This document shows, piece after piece, positions 1 to 8,860 of a stretch of 64,000 nt of DNA. Numbering within the stretch: position 1 is the first letter of the stretch; each line of letters opens with the position of its first letter. The DNA is from Clostridium sp. C2-6-12 (GTDB taxonomy: Bacteria; Bacillota; Clostridia; Clostridiales; Clostridiaceae), in the NCBI RefSeq assembly GCF_009928485.1, contig NZ_JAABNP010000004.1, positions 62,001 through 126,000 of the forward strand, written 5' to 3'. The notes below the pieces were generated by a model, which was not told the DNA's origin, did not search any database, and saw only the letters and a list, made by a program, of their open reading frames with translations. Both the position numbers and the translations under genes were made by a program.

Positions 1-12
1 TCCATATATGTA

Positions 13-52
13 TAAAAAAGAGCATATGATATATTTAATATCACATACTCTT
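13..52 (-). terminator. Intrinsic terminator of the polyamine operon
   Basis: A 15-bp stem (18-32 with 38-52) follows the nspC stop. Two positions pair only as G-U wobbles in the minus-strand transcript and would mismatch on the plus strand. The minus-strand product ends in a U tract (complement of 13-19). This fits a terminator for the operon reading leftward. Confidence 0.75.
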
Positions 53-86
53 CTATAATTATTAATAAACTTTTTATATTATTTTC

Positions 87-1235
87 CTAAGATAATCTAC
101 CTTTAAAGTCTTCATATCCAAATTGCTTTATTATTTCTACACCTTTTTCTTCACTATATTTAACAATTGCAGGAAGATTCACACCATTAAAGGTATTATT
201 TTTAACCATTGAATAAATAGCCATATCGCAAAATACAAGCCTATCTCCTGGCTCTAATGGTTCCTTGAATGAATAATCTCCTATTATATCACCTGCAAGG
301 CAAGTTGGCCCACCAAATCTATAAGTAAATTCAAATTCATTTGGTTTCCCTGAGCCTATAATATTAGGTCTATATGGCATTGCAAGTACATCAGGCATAT
401 GACATTCCGCTGAAGTATCTAGGATTGCAATATCCATTCCATTTTTAGTAGTATCTAAAACTGTTGATATTAGGAAACCTGTATTTAAGGCAATAGCTTC
501 ACCTGGTTCTAGATATACTTGTACTCCATATTTATCTTTGATAAAATTAATAGATTTTATTAGTGTATCTAAATCATAATCTTCTCTTGTAATATGATGT
601 CCTCCACCAAAATTAATCCACTTCATCTTCTTAATGTATTTTCCAAACTTTTCATCTACAACCTTTATTGTACGCTCTAAAGTATCAGAATTTTGTTCAC
701 ACATAGTATGGAAGTGTAGGCCGTCTATTCCTTCTAGCTCATCTTCTTCAAAGTTATCTAAAGTAACTCCCATTCTTGAATTTATAAAGCATGGATTATA
801 AATATCTGTTTCTATTTCAGAATATTCAGGATTAATACGAATAGCACATTCAATATTTTTATCATTAGCCTTTACTTTATCTCTAAATTTTTTCCATTGG
901 CCAAAAGAATTAAATACTATATGGTCTGAGTATTTCATTATTTCATCAAACTCATCTTCTCTATACGCTGGAGCATATATATGTACTTCTTTTCCCATTT
1001 CTTCATATCCTAGTCTAGCTTCATGTAAAGAGCTTGAAGTAACCCCTTTTAAGTACTTTCCGATTAAAGGAAAAGTTGAATACATAGAAAATGCCTTAGT
1101 TGCAAGAATAATATTACAACCTGTTGCATCCTGAACATATTTTAAAGTTTCCAAATTCTTTTTAATAAGTCTTTCATCTACCAAATAGCAAGGTGATGGC
1201 AATTTACTTATATCTATATCTTTTAAATCTTCCAT
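87..1235 (-). CDS. nspC: Carboxynorspermidine/carboxyspermidine decarboxylase
   Basis: The 382-residue protein is a fold-type III, PLP-dependent decarboxylase of the alanine racemase/DapDC class that removes CO2 from carboxynorspermidine or carboxyspermidine. The PLP lysine is visible as ATKAFS (Lys47) near the N-terminus, and the C-terminal GDRLVFCDMAIYSMVKN block is typical of NspC. Length matches the family. The start has AGGAG eight bases upstream. It is the last gene of the polyamine cluster, 378 bases behind the dehydrogenase that makes its substrate, with terminator-like hairpins in between, so it may also have its own promoter. Which carboxy-polyamine it prefers cannot be read from sequence. 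Confidence 0.9.
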   Translation of the reverse strand: MEDLKDIDISKLPSPCYLVDERLIKKNLETLKYVQDATGCNIILATKAFSMYSTFPLIGKYLKGVTSSSLHEARLGYEEMGKEVHIYAPAYREDEFDEIMKYSDHIVFNSFGQWKKFRDKVKANDKNIECAIRINPEYSEIETDIYNPCFINSRMGVTLDNFEEDELEGIDGLHFHTMCEQNSDTLERTIKVVDEKFGKYIKKMKWINFGGGHHITREDYDLDTLIKSINFIKDKYGVQVYLEPGEAIALNTGFLISTVLDTTKNGMDIAILDTSAECHMPDVLAMPYRPNIIGSGKPNEFEFTYRFGGPTCLAGDIIGDYSFKEPLEPGDRLVFCDMAIYSMVKNNTFNGVNLPAIVKYSEEKGVEIIKQFGYEDFKGRLS

Positions 1236-1260
1236 TTTAATTCTCCTTTTTTATAAAGTG

Positions 1261-1440
1261 AAACTTGATTCAGGTGGGGTTTGATCCCCATCTGAATCTT
1301 AGTTGAACTTATACCCTCAAGGGGCACCTCGTCCAGGAGCGTGCAGCCGTTAACTCCCATTTAATTGAGTGAGAGTGTTATGGATGCTAGCTATCGGATA
1401 AAAATTTAACACCCTAACAAGATACTTCGAGAAAGTTATA
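1261..1440 (+). ncRNA. Candidate structured non-coding RNA, unnamed
   Basis: The stretch is richer in G+C than its surroundings and has several helices consistent with one fold. A 13-bp stem (1267-1279 with 1286-1298) has a 6-base loop. A GCAC/GTGC plus CTC/GAG hairpin spans 1324-1344. A six-pair helix joins GTGTTA at 1375-1380 to TAACAC at 1407-1412. The long stem contains one G-T pair on the plus strand, which would be C-A on the minus strand, so a plus-strand RNA is favoured, antisense to the operon. No protein is encoded. I recall similar clostridial intergenic sequences but cannot assign an Rfam family. A relic of a mobile-element RNA is another possibility. Confidence 0.45.
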
Positions 1441-1450
1441 AAAATAAAAA

Positions 1451-1465
1451 AGTGGCCAAGCCACT
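1451..1465. terminator. Bidirectional terminator hairpin
   Basis: A perfect AGTGGC/GCCACT stem with a CAA loop has TCTTTT after it on the plus strand and TTTTTATTTTT after it on the minus strand. It could end the plus-strand RNA candidate and also part of the leftward polyamine transcript. Confidence 0.65.
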
Positions 1466-1561
1466 CTTTTATTGTATATTTAGTGCCCCTTATGGGTACT
1501 TTGTGATCAATATAAAATTAACAGTAAAAACAAACGTAGTTCTTAATAAATCCAATTTAAT

Positions 1562-1579
1562 AAAAGCCCTAAGGCTTTT
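1562..1579 (-). terminator. Short hairpin behind the dehydrogenase gene
   Basis: AAAAGCC pairs with GGCTTTT around a 4-base loop, 35 bases downstream of the dehydrogenase stop on the minus strand. The U run is short, so termination may be weak. The bases 1588-1618 between it and the stop carry the CAGTTAA-type repeat seen elsewhere in the window. Confidence 0.45.
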
Positions 1580-1613
1580 CCGCCTCAACTGTTAACTGCT
1601 AATTATCAGTTAA

Positions 1614-2816
1614 TTAATCAACAAGTGTTGGTTCAAAGCTTTCTTTCCATGGTAGTCCCCATTTATTTAATTCTTCCATAAATGGATCTGGATCGAATTC
1701 TTCAACATTATATACTCCTGGTTTCTTCCATAATCCCTTCATAACTAAGCTTGCACCTATCATAGCTGGAACTCCAGTTGTATATGAAATTGCTTGTGAG
1801 CCAACTTCCTTATAACATTCTTCATGATCACATACATTGTAAACATAGTAAGTCTTATCTTTTCCATCTTTTTTACCTTGGAAGATACATCCTATGTTAG
1901 TCTTACCTTTTGTTCTTGGTCCAAGTGATGCTGGATCTGGTAAAACTGCCTTTAAGAATTGTAATGGAACTATTTGCTTTCCTTCAAATTCAATTGGTTC
2001 AATTGAAGTCATTCCAACATTTTCAAGTACATTTAAATGTGTTATATATTTTTGTGAGAATGTCATCCAGAATCTTATTCTCTTAATTCCTTTAATGTTT
2101 AAACCTAAAGATTCTAATTCTTCATGGTGAAGTAAGTACATATCTTTTGGCCCTATTTCTGGGAAATCATAAACTCTCTTTATTTCTAGTGGTTCTGTTT
2201 CTATCCATTTTCCCTCTTCCCAGTAGCTTCCTGGAGCAGTGATTTCACGAATGTTGATTTCTGGATTAAAGTTAGTTGCAAATGGATATCCATGATCTCC
2301 AGCATTTGCATCTAATATATCGATATAGTTTATTTCATCAAAATAATGCTTTTGAGCATAAGCACTGAATACTCCTGTAACACCTGGATCAAATCCGCTT
2401 CCAAGTAATGCTGTAAGTCCTGCTTTTTCGAATTTTTCTCTGTAAGCCCATTGCCATTTATATTCGAATTTAGCTGTATCAAGTGGTTCATAATTAGCTG
2501 TATCTACATAGTGAACCTTAGTTTCTAAACAAGCGTCCATGATTGTTAAATCTTGATATGGAAGTGCTAAATTTATTACAACTTCTGGTTTAAATTTATT
2601 GATAAGTTCTACTAATTCTGGTACATTATCAGCATCTACTTGTGCTGTTTGTATCTTAGTCTTAGTTTTTCCTTCTAATGAAGCTTTTATTGCATCACAT
2701 TTAGATAATGTTCTACTTGCAATGCAGATCTCTTCGAATACTTCTGAGTTTTGACAACATTTATGAATAGCAACGCTAGCAACTCCGCCAGCACCAATAA
2801 TTAACGCTCTTCCCAT
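1614..2816 (-). CDS. Carboxynorspermidine/carboxyspermidine dehydrogenase (saccharopine dehydrogenase family)
   Basis: The 400-residue enzyme belongs to the saccharopine dehydrogenase (Lys1/Lys9-like) family. In the alternative polyamine route it condenses putrescine or diaminopropane with aspartate semialdehyde and reduces the Schiff base with NADPH. The N-terminal Rossmann motif GAGGVASVA (residues 8-16) and the GSGFDPGVTGVF segment are clear. The function assignment rests on its position between speE and nspC. The start is supported by GGAGG nine bases upstream. The stop codon lies inside a CAGTTAATTAA-type intergenic repeat. Confidence 0.85.
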   Translation of the reverse strand: MGRALIIGAGGVASVAIHKCCQNSEVFEEICIASRTLSKCDAIKASLEGKTKTKIQTAQVDADNVPELVELINKFKPEVVINLALPYQDLTIMDACLETKVHYVDTANYEPLDTAKFEYKWQWAYREKFEKAGLTALLGSGFDPGVTGVFSAYAQKHYFDEINYIDILDANAGDHGYPFATNFNPEINIREITAPGSYWEEGKWIETEPLEIKRVYDFPEIGPKDMYLLHHEELESLGLNIKGIKRIRFWMTFSQKYITHLNVLENVGMTSIEPIEFEGKQIVPLQFLKAVLPDPASLGPRTKGKTNIGCIFQGKKDGKDKTYYVYNVCDHEECYKEVGSQAISYTTGVPAMIGASLVMKGLWKKPGVYNVEEFDPDPFMEELNKWGLPWKESFEPTLVD

Positions 2817-2898
2817 TTTTTATTCCTCCAATTGATTTATAAATTTTTAAAATCTAAAATAGACCTTAAATAAGATAAAAAAACATGTATTTTAATTT

Positions 2899-3753
2899 TT
2901 AATCTGTAAGACCTGGCAACATTTCCTTTACATAATTAGGCAATGCAAAACTTCCTACATGAAGATCTGTATTATAGTATTTTGTTTTTATGCCTAACTT
3001 ATTCCAAGCATCTGCATTTAAATCTTTTATTGGATGATACTTCTTTGAAGCAAATCCAAATAACCAATGCCCTGATGGATAAGTTGGGATATGTGCTTGA
3101 TATACTCTAATGATAGGAAAGTAATTCACTACTTTTTCATGTGCTTCCTTCATTGCTGCTGCATCACCATCGTAATATGGACTTTCATGTTGATTAACCA
3201 ATATTCCATCTTCCTTTAATGCTTTGTAGCAATTTCCATAAAACTCCTTAGTAAATAAGCCTTCTCCTGGTCCAAATGGATCTGTTGAATCAACTATTAT
3301 TAAATCATATTCATTTTCTTTACCACGAACAAATTTTAAGCCATCTTCATAGAATTTGTTAACTCTCTCATCATCAAGCTTACAAGCTGTTATAGGAAAG
3401 TATTCTCTACAAATATCTACAACTCTTTTATCTATTTCAACCATATCTATTTGCTCAATAGAATCATACCTTGTAAGTTCTCTTATAGTTCCGCCATCTC
3501 CGGCACCAATAACTAAAACCTTTTTAATATTAGGATTAGTTGCCATTGGTACATGAACTATCATATCATGATAAATAAATTCATCTTTTTCTGTTATCAT
3601 CATTAATCCATCTAAAGTGAAAAATCTACCAAATTCCTTTGCTTCCAAAACATCTATTCTTTGAATTTCAGTTTGTTCCGTATGGATTTCCTTTTCAACT
3701 TTAATAGAAAATCTTACATTTTCAGTATGTTGTTCTGTATACCATAATTCCAT
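2899..3753 (-). CDS. speE: Spermidine synthase (polyamine aminopropyltransferase)
   Basis: The cytosolic enzyme transfers aminopropyl from decarboxylated S-adenosylmethionine to putrescine, giving spermidine and methylthioadenosine. Visible features are the SAM-site GAGDGGTIREL (residues 83-93), the acidic VEIDKR motif and the catalytic DSTDPFGP (155-162). Length (284) is standard for bacterial SpeE. It begins three bases after the speA stop, showing tight coupling, and is followed after 82 bases by the carboxyspermidine dehydrogenase gene. Together with SpeD it forms the SAM-dependent route. Confidence 0.95.
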   Translation of the reverse strand: MELWYTEQHTENVRFSIKVEKEIHTEQTEIQRIDVLEAKEFGRFFTLDGLMMITEKDEFIYHDMIVHVPMATNPNIKKVLVIGAGDGGTIRELTRYDSIEQIDMVEIDKRVVDICREYFPITACKLDDERVNKFYEDGLKFVRGKENEYDLIIVDSTDPFGPGEGLFTKEFYGNCYKALKEDGILVNQHESPYYDGDAAAMKEAHEKVVNYFPIIRVYQAHIPTYPSGHWLFGFASKKYHPIKDLNADAWNKLGIKTKYYNTDLHVGSFALPNYVKEMLPGLTD

Positions 3754-3755
3754 AA

Positions 3756-5231
3756 TTATACCTCACTTTCACCGTTAGCAACTATATTGATATTTTCAAT
3801 TTTAGGATCTTCTGTTCCTGTTAAAAAACATCCTTTTTCTTTTGCATAACTTATATAGTCTAAAATTTCTTTAGTTATTCTTTCTCCCGGAGCAAGAATT
3901 GGTATTCCAGGTGGATAACACATTACAAATTCAGCACATATCTCATTATTGCTTTCACTCATGGGCATTGAAACCTTTGGTGAGTAAAATGCTTCTTGCG
4001 GTGTAAGTACAACTTCTGGATTTATATACTCATGATCAAACATTCCTGCTTTATCTTTTGAATATAGTCTTTTAATTTCTGACAGAGATGATATTAATCT
4101 TTCTATTGCAAGATTACGATCTCCAACTGAAATAATTGCTAATATATTACCAATATCACCAAATTCGATTTGAATACCATACTCATCTCTTAGAATATCA
4201 TACACTTCTATTCCTGCAAGCCCTATATCTCTTGTAAAAACAGACAACTTAGTCACATCAAAATCATAAACTGCATCACCATCAATTAATTCCTTTGAAA
4301 ATGCATAATAACCATCTATCTTATTTATTTCACTTCTTGCATATTCTGCTATTTGTACAACCTTAGGAAAAATCTCTTTACCATGAAGCACTAAATCTCT
4401 TCTTGCTAAATCAAGAGAAGACATTAGCAGATATGATGCACTTGTAGTTTGAGTTAAATTTATTATTTGTCTTACATATCCAACTTTTAAATCGCAATTT
4501 AAAAGTAAAAATGAACTTTGAGTTAAAGAACCACCAGTTTTATGCATACTGATTGCTGCCATATCTGCACCTGCTTCCATTGCTGATATTGGCATGTTTT
4601 CTCCAAAATAAAAATGTGTTCCATGTGCTTCATCAACTAAAACATACATACCATTTTCATGTGCAATTTTAGTGATTTCTTTTAAATTAGAACAAATTCC
4701 ATAGTAAGTTGGGTTATTTACAAGTACAGCTTTTGCATCTGGATTTTCTTTAATTGCTTTTTTTATATCTTCAACGGACATTCCAAGAGGAATTCCAAGT
4801 TTTTTATTTGTTCCTGGATTTATATATACAGGAATAGCTCCACTTATTATCAAAGCATTAATAGCACTTCTATGAACATTACGAGGCATGATAATCTTTT
4901 CACCTTTTTTACATACACTCATAACCATAGCTTGCACTGCTGAACTCGTTCCATTTATCATAAAAAATGCATGTTTTGCGCCAAATGCATCCGCTGCAAG
5001 TTCTTCTGCTTCTTTTATTACTGATACAGGATGGCAAAGATTATCAAGAGGCTTCATTGAATTTACATCAACTGATAAACACTGCTCGCCTAAAAATTCC
5101 CTAAGCATAGCATTTCCTCGTCCTTGCTTATGTCCTGGTACGTCGAAAGGAACCACTCTAGCCTTTTTATATTCCATTAATGCTTCATAAATAGGTGCTC
5201 TTGAGTGGGATTTTATATCTTTATTCTTCAT
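3756..5231 (-). CDS. speA: Arginine/lysine/ornithine-type decarboxylase (probable SpeA)
   Basis: This is a 491-residue fold-type I PLP decarboxylase of the group III (Orn/Lys/Arg) family, in the short form common in Firmicutes. The PLP lysine lies in SMHKTGGSLTQ (Lys231) and DEAHG (200-204) precedes it. The neighbours speD and speE indicate that it feeds putrescine or agmatine synthesis. In Bacillus the equivalent short enzyme is the arginine decarboxylase SpeA, but lysine or ornithine specificity is not excluded. No agmatinase gene lies in the window, so the step from agmatine would have to be elsewhere or the enzyme uses ornithine. Confidence 0.82.
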   Translation of the reverse strand: MKNKDIKSHSRAPIYEALMEYKKARVVPFDVPGHKQGRGNAMLREFLGEQCLSVDVNSMKPLDNLCHPVSVIKEAEELAADAFGAKHAFFMINGTSSAVQAMVMSVCKKGEKIIMPRNVHRSAINALIISGAIPVYINPGTNKKLGIPLGMSVEDIKKAIKENPDAKAVLVNNPTYYGICSNLKEITKIAHENGMYVLVDEAHGTHFYFGENMPISAMEAGADMAAISMHKTGGSLTQSSFLLLNCDLKVGYVRQIINLTQTTSASYLLMSSLDLARRDLVLHGKEIFPKVVQIAEYARSEINKIDGYYAFSKELIDGDAVYDFDVTKLSVFTRDIGLAGIEVYDILRDEYGIQIEFGDIGNILAIISVGDRNLAIERLISSLSEIKRLYSKDKAGMFDHEYINPEVVLTPQEAFYSPKVSMPMSESNNEICAEFVMCYPPGIPILAPGERITKEILDYISYAKEKGCFLTGTEDPKIENINIVANGESEV

Positions 5232-5246
5232 TTCTTAATCCCCCCA

Positions 5247-6062
5247 TTAATATATATTAGTTCCACTGAAAATCTCAATCATTTCTTTACGAAGGTTGCT
5301 TTCAATTTCAAGCCTTTCCTTAGGCCTAATTTCATAAACGTCCCTATTAAAGAGATAATTTTGAAGTTCCATTTCTTTTATCAACATCTTAGTGTGAAAT
5401 ATATTTGATTGATATACATTTATATCCATCGCATCGTATTTCTTTAAAGTATTTTCATCAATATATTCTTGTATTGATGTTATATTGTGATCTATAAACA
5501 ATTTCTTACCATCAACATCTCGAGTAAAACCTCTAACACGATAATCTATCGTTATGATGTCTGAATCAAAACTTCCTATAAGATAGTTTAATGCATTTAA
5601 TGGAGAAACTTCTCCACAAGTGGCTACGTCAATATCCACACGAAAAGTAGCAATTGAATTATCTGGATGATATTCAGGATAAGTATGCACGGTTACATGA
5701 CTCTTATCTAAATGTCCCACAACAGTTTCTCTCGTTTTCATAATTTCTATTTCGCCTCTGTTACAAGATTCATCTATTTTTTGTACCCCTAAATTTTTTT
5801 CTGATATTAAAATAGTAACACTTGCCCCTTGGGGATCATAATCTTGTTTTGAAATATTAAGTACATGTGCGCCAATACTTTCTGTTACATCACACAGAAT
5901 TCTTGTAAGTCTTTCTGAATTGTACTGCTCATCAATGTAAGCAATATAGTCCTTTTGTTCTCGCTCACTTTTTGCATAGCATACATCATAGATGTTAAAG
6001 CTAAGTGTTTTTGTGAGGTTGTTAAAGCCGTATAACTTCAGCTTGTTTTCCAACCCTAACAT
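5247..6062 (-). CDS. speD: S-adenosylmethionine decarboxylase proenzyme, E. coli type
   Basis: The enzyme makes the aminopropyl donor for SpeE. The self-cleavage site is [11 protein letters not shown]. The serine (residue 121 from the start chosen here) becomes the pyruvoyl group, and [10 protein letters not shown] and [15 protein letters not shown] blocks match the E. coli-type family of about 265 residues. The frame is open to a GTG at 6107, but ATG at 6062 has AAAGG five bases upstream and aligns with the family N-terminus, so it is preferred (271 residues). It is the first gene of the polyamine operon. Confidence 0.93.
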   Translation of the reverse strand: MLGLENKLKLYGFNNLTKTLSFNIYDVCYAKSEREQKDYIAYIDEQYNSERLTRILCDVTESIGAHVLNISKQDYDPQGASVTILISEKNLGVQKIDESCNRGEIEIMKTRETVVGHLDKSHVTVHTYPEYHPDNSIATFRVDIDVATCGEVSPLNALNYLIGSFDSDIITIDYRVRGFTRDVDGKKLFIDHNITSIQEYIDENTLKKYDAMDINVYQSNIFHTKMLIKEMELQNYLFNRDVYEIRPKERLEIESNLRKEMIEIFSGTNIY

Positions 6063-6319
6063 CACAACCTTTCTAGTTAAATTAAGTTCTAGTCGCATAT
6101 TATGCACAACATCATTGGCTTGCTATTTCTTTAATAATACACCTTTTTTGAAGCACTTTTATCATACAACATTGACATTTTACTATATTATCTTTAAAAT
6201 TGCTACTATTTATGACAATATTTCTTTGATATACTTGGTTAAATTTATTTAACGTCACTTATGCTTAACTTTCTTATTAAATACTACCAATTTCTCATTA
6301 ATATAAAATTTAATTAGAG

Positions 6320-7012
6320 TTAATTATTCTTCTTCATAGCCTTATCTTTCACAAATTGGTTATATTCTTCTATTGAATAAAGTTCTGGTTCTCTTACTTC
6401 CTCTAAGAAATGAGCTGCTTCCGCATCTGCATTACTAAATGCTAATACAGATTTATACATTTCTATGGCTTTATTATAATCCCTGTATTCATCTTTTGGT
6501 ACGTATGCTCCCATATGCCATCTTATCATTAAACATTCTTCTAAAGTCAATTTTACAAATTGCTGAAGTAAAATTACACTTTTTTCACCATGACCTAAAG
6601 GAATTTTTTCATCAAATTCATAAGATGCATATCCTATCCATTTACCTGTCATTTCATCTTTTTTTAATCTCATTGTCTTTTCATATAAATTACATTTACA
6701 CAAATCATGCAGGTATCCTGTTAAATAAATTGTCTCATTACTTAAACCAAGTTTAAATTGTTTATTTTTCTGAATTAATAATTCAACAACATTATCTGAA
6801 TGGTATGCAAGTCCTCCATCAAAGTTAGAATGAAACTTTGTTGAAGCTGGTGCTGTAAAGTAATCTGTTCTTTCTTCTAGATATTTTATTAATTCATCTA
6901 TTCCATCTCTTTTTATAGAGCTTAATCTTTCAATTATCTTATTTTTTAATTCCGTCATTTCCTGTTCTTCTTTAGCTTTTGTCAATTCCTTTAAATTGCT
7001 TAAATCGCTCAT
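6320..7012 (-). CDS. HD-domain protein, probable metal-dependent phosphohydrolase
   Basis: HD-superfamily metal ligands can be followed as YHSDN, then LHDLCK, then GHGEKS and RWHMG. Such proteins hydrolyse phosphate esters or nucleotides, but the substrate is unknown. The open frame reaches 7087, but those first residues look like translated leader. ATG at 7012 is preceded by AGGAG at good spacing, giving 230 residues. The N-terminal 40 residues are a charged helix. It stands alone between the polyamine operon and an unknown gene. Confidence 0.7.
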   Translation of the reverse strand: MSDLSNLKELTKAKEEQEMTELKNKIIERLSSIKRDGIDELIKYLEERTDYFTAPASTKFHSNFDGGLAYHSDNVVELLIQKNKQFKLGLSNETIYLTGYLHDLCKCNLYEKTMRLKKDEMTGKWIGYASYEFDEKIPLGHGEKSVILLQQFVKLTLEECLMIRWHMGAYVPKDEYRDYNKAIEMYKSVLAFSNADAEAAHFLEEVREPELYSIEEYNQFVKDKAMKKNN

Positions 7013-7294
7013 CTCTATATCTCTCCTAACAATTACTGTGATTATTATACTAATTATTTTTTGCCTATAGACATGTAATCTATTCATCTTTTATGCTTTA
7101 CTATCATTTTAGCACTTTTATCAAAAAACTCATATCATTAAATGATATGAGTTTTTATAAATTATATTTTTTATTAGCTCTAAAATAATATCATTATAAG
7201 TTTTCTAATTCAATAAGTTTAGCTTAAATTCCTTAAGCAGTAAGAGATATAATAAATATATCTACCATAATTTAGAGATTAAAGAACTGATTTT

Positions 7295-8101
7295 TTACTT
7301 GCTCTTCTCATATTCTTCTTCTAGCTTTCTTATAACTTTATCTTCATTATATATGCAAAATGGCCACATTCTTGTTTCTATTTTGCACTTTAGCCACTCT
7401 GCTTTTAAATATATTTGAACAATATAATCTATGTCATTATTTAAAACTTCAATTTCATTTTCAAACTTATTTATTATGCGGTCACTTTGCTTAAGAATTT
7501 CTCTTATATGTTTTGAATCTGCTCCACATACTTCTTTAACTTTTCTTCTTAACTCTAATAAATTTATATTTTCCATTTTAACAATCTTATCCTTATTTTT
7601 ATTATCTTGTATTACATTCAATAATTCCTTTAAAACTTTCTTTTCATTTATTATATCCACAGCTTCATGAAATTTAGTCACAAGTTCATGTTCATTTTCT
7701 ACATCTTTAATTGAATTTTTGCAAAAGAACATTAATAAATAACTATTTATAGCAGCTTTAAAATCTTCTATTTTGCATATTAAATCCTTATCTAATCTTG
7801 AACTAAAGTTGAGATACATTTTTATTAAAGAAACATTTTTCTCTAACTCTCTCCTATAACTTATTTTATTTGTTCCATCTTTAGCTATTATATATAAGTT
7901 AGTTATATTACTTAATTCTTTTAAGGTTGCAATATGTCCTCTAAGTGTAGTAATCCAAATAACCCTAAAGCGCGTGATATTATTAATATATAAACCTTTT
8001 TTATTTTGAAATAAGTTAAATACTCCTGTTAAGAAAGTAATTATTATCCCTATGAAAGTTATTATGTCAATTATAGCTACTTCAACGTCTCCAATTCTCA
8101 T
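7295..8101 (-). CDS. Unknown membrane-anchored helical protein
   Basis: I do not recognise this 268-residue protein. It has one N-terminal membrane segment (about residues 9-28, rich in Ile/Phe) and then a long, charged, mostly helical cytoplasmic part with Lys/Glu/Asn-rich stretches. A second cysteine/tryptophan-containing patch lies near the C-terminus (WLKCKIETRMWPF). There is no enzyme motif. It has about 200 bases of non-coding DNA on each side and does not look like part of an operon. Confidence 0.6.
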   Translation of the reverse strand: MRIGDVEVAIIDIITFIGIIITFLTGVFNLFQNKKGLYINNITRFRVIWITTLRGHIATLKELSNITNLYIIAKDGTNKISYRRELEKNVSLIKMYLNFSSRLDKDLICKIEDFKAAINSYLLMFFCKNSIKDVENEHELVTKFHEAVDIINEKKVLKELLNVIQDNKNKDKIVKMENINLLELRRKVKEVCGADSKHIREILKQSDRIINKFENEIEVLNNDIDYIVQIYLKAEWLKCKIETRMWPFCIYNEDKVIRKLEEEYEKSK

Positions 8102-8324
8102 AAATTTCTCCTAGACTATAAAAAATATATTATATTTTTGTTTTTCCTTATTTCTAAGGTTTATATACATCATTTTTAAAGTTCTTTTATTCACATCTAT
8201 CATGAAAATTCGTATATTATTTTAAATAATTTATTCACATCCATATTTTAAACAATTTATCTGTACCCTTTTATTGCTAATTGCAATAGATTATATTAAA
8301 GCAATTAATTAAAAAGGTGGTAAA

Positions 8325-8789
8325 ATGAATCCATTAATAAACATGATATTAAGTTCACTTTTATCTGGCATGGGTGGGGGCTTAGGAAATAATATGATGA
8401 ATTCTATGCCTAACCCAAATCGTGGGAATGGCCAAGCTCAAATGAATGGTATGCCTAATATGAATAATATGCTAAATGGTAATGCTCTATTAAATATGCT
8501 TATGGGCGCTATGGGTGGAAATATGAATTCTGGCATGAATGGAAATCCTTTGATGAACCTGCTTATGGGTGGAATGGGCAATAATAGAGCTTCATTTAAT
8601 AACAATAATTCTAGTATGAATGGTTTTAACAATATGAATGGTGCTGGTTCTAACATGAATGGTTTTAATCCTAACATGGGCGACATTAATTCACTCTTAA
8701 ACATGTTTATGGGAAATCAAGGCACTTCAAATATGAATAACATGGCTTCTAATAATCCTCAAAAAAGAAAATCCCATTCAAAAAAATAA
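8325..8789 (+). CDS. Met/Asn/Gly-rich repeat protein of unknown function
   Basis: The 154-residue protein has an extreme composition: about 42 Asn and 26 Met, so these two make up nearly 45 percent. It contains four loose copies of a block N-x-L-[LIM]-N-[ML]-x-M-G-x-M-G (residues 2-22, 53-66, 74-87, 122-135) separated by Asn/Gly/Ser-rich linkers. It ends in a basic tail (QKRKSHSKK). It has AAGGTGG before the ATG and a hairpin terminator after the stop, so it looks like a genuine single-gene transcript. No signal peptide or catalytic motif is present. A structural, coat-like or condensate-forming role is a guess only. Confidence 0.7.
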   Translation: MNPLINMILSSLLSGMGGGLGNNMMNSMPNPNRGNGQAQMNGMPNMNNMLNGNALLNMLMGAMGGNMNSGMNGNPLMNLLMGGMGNNRASFNNNNSSMNGFNNMNGAGSNMNGFNPNMGDINSLLNMFMGNQGTSNMNNMASNNPQKRKSHSKK

Positions 8790-8819
8790 TAATAAAGCTG
8801 ATAAAATAGCCAGCTTATT

Positions 8820-8842
8820 AAATGCTCCTTCAAAGGAGCATT
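8820..8842. terminator. Bidirectional terminator between convergent genes
   Basis: AAATGCTCCTT pairs with AGGAGCATTT around a CAA loop between the Met/Asn-rich gene and the convergent AraC gene. A second weaker stem (8791-8819) precedes it. The U tract is poor in both directions. Confidence 0.6.
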
Positions 8843-8860
8843 TACAATATTTCCCAAGGG

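Noticed and set aside
1261-1440. Lysine, T-box or cobalamin riboswitch
   Set aside because: None of the conserved aptamer words of these classes is present on either strand, and the strand evidence favours plus, away from the dehydrogenase and nspC.
1261-1440. Group I intron or IStron remnant
   Set aside because: I could not find P7-type core sequences or splice-site pairing. The idea is kept only as a remote option.
6063-6107. Longer SpeD start at GTG 6107
   Set aside because: No ribosome site at the GTG. The ATG at 6062 has AAAGG and matches the family N-terminus.
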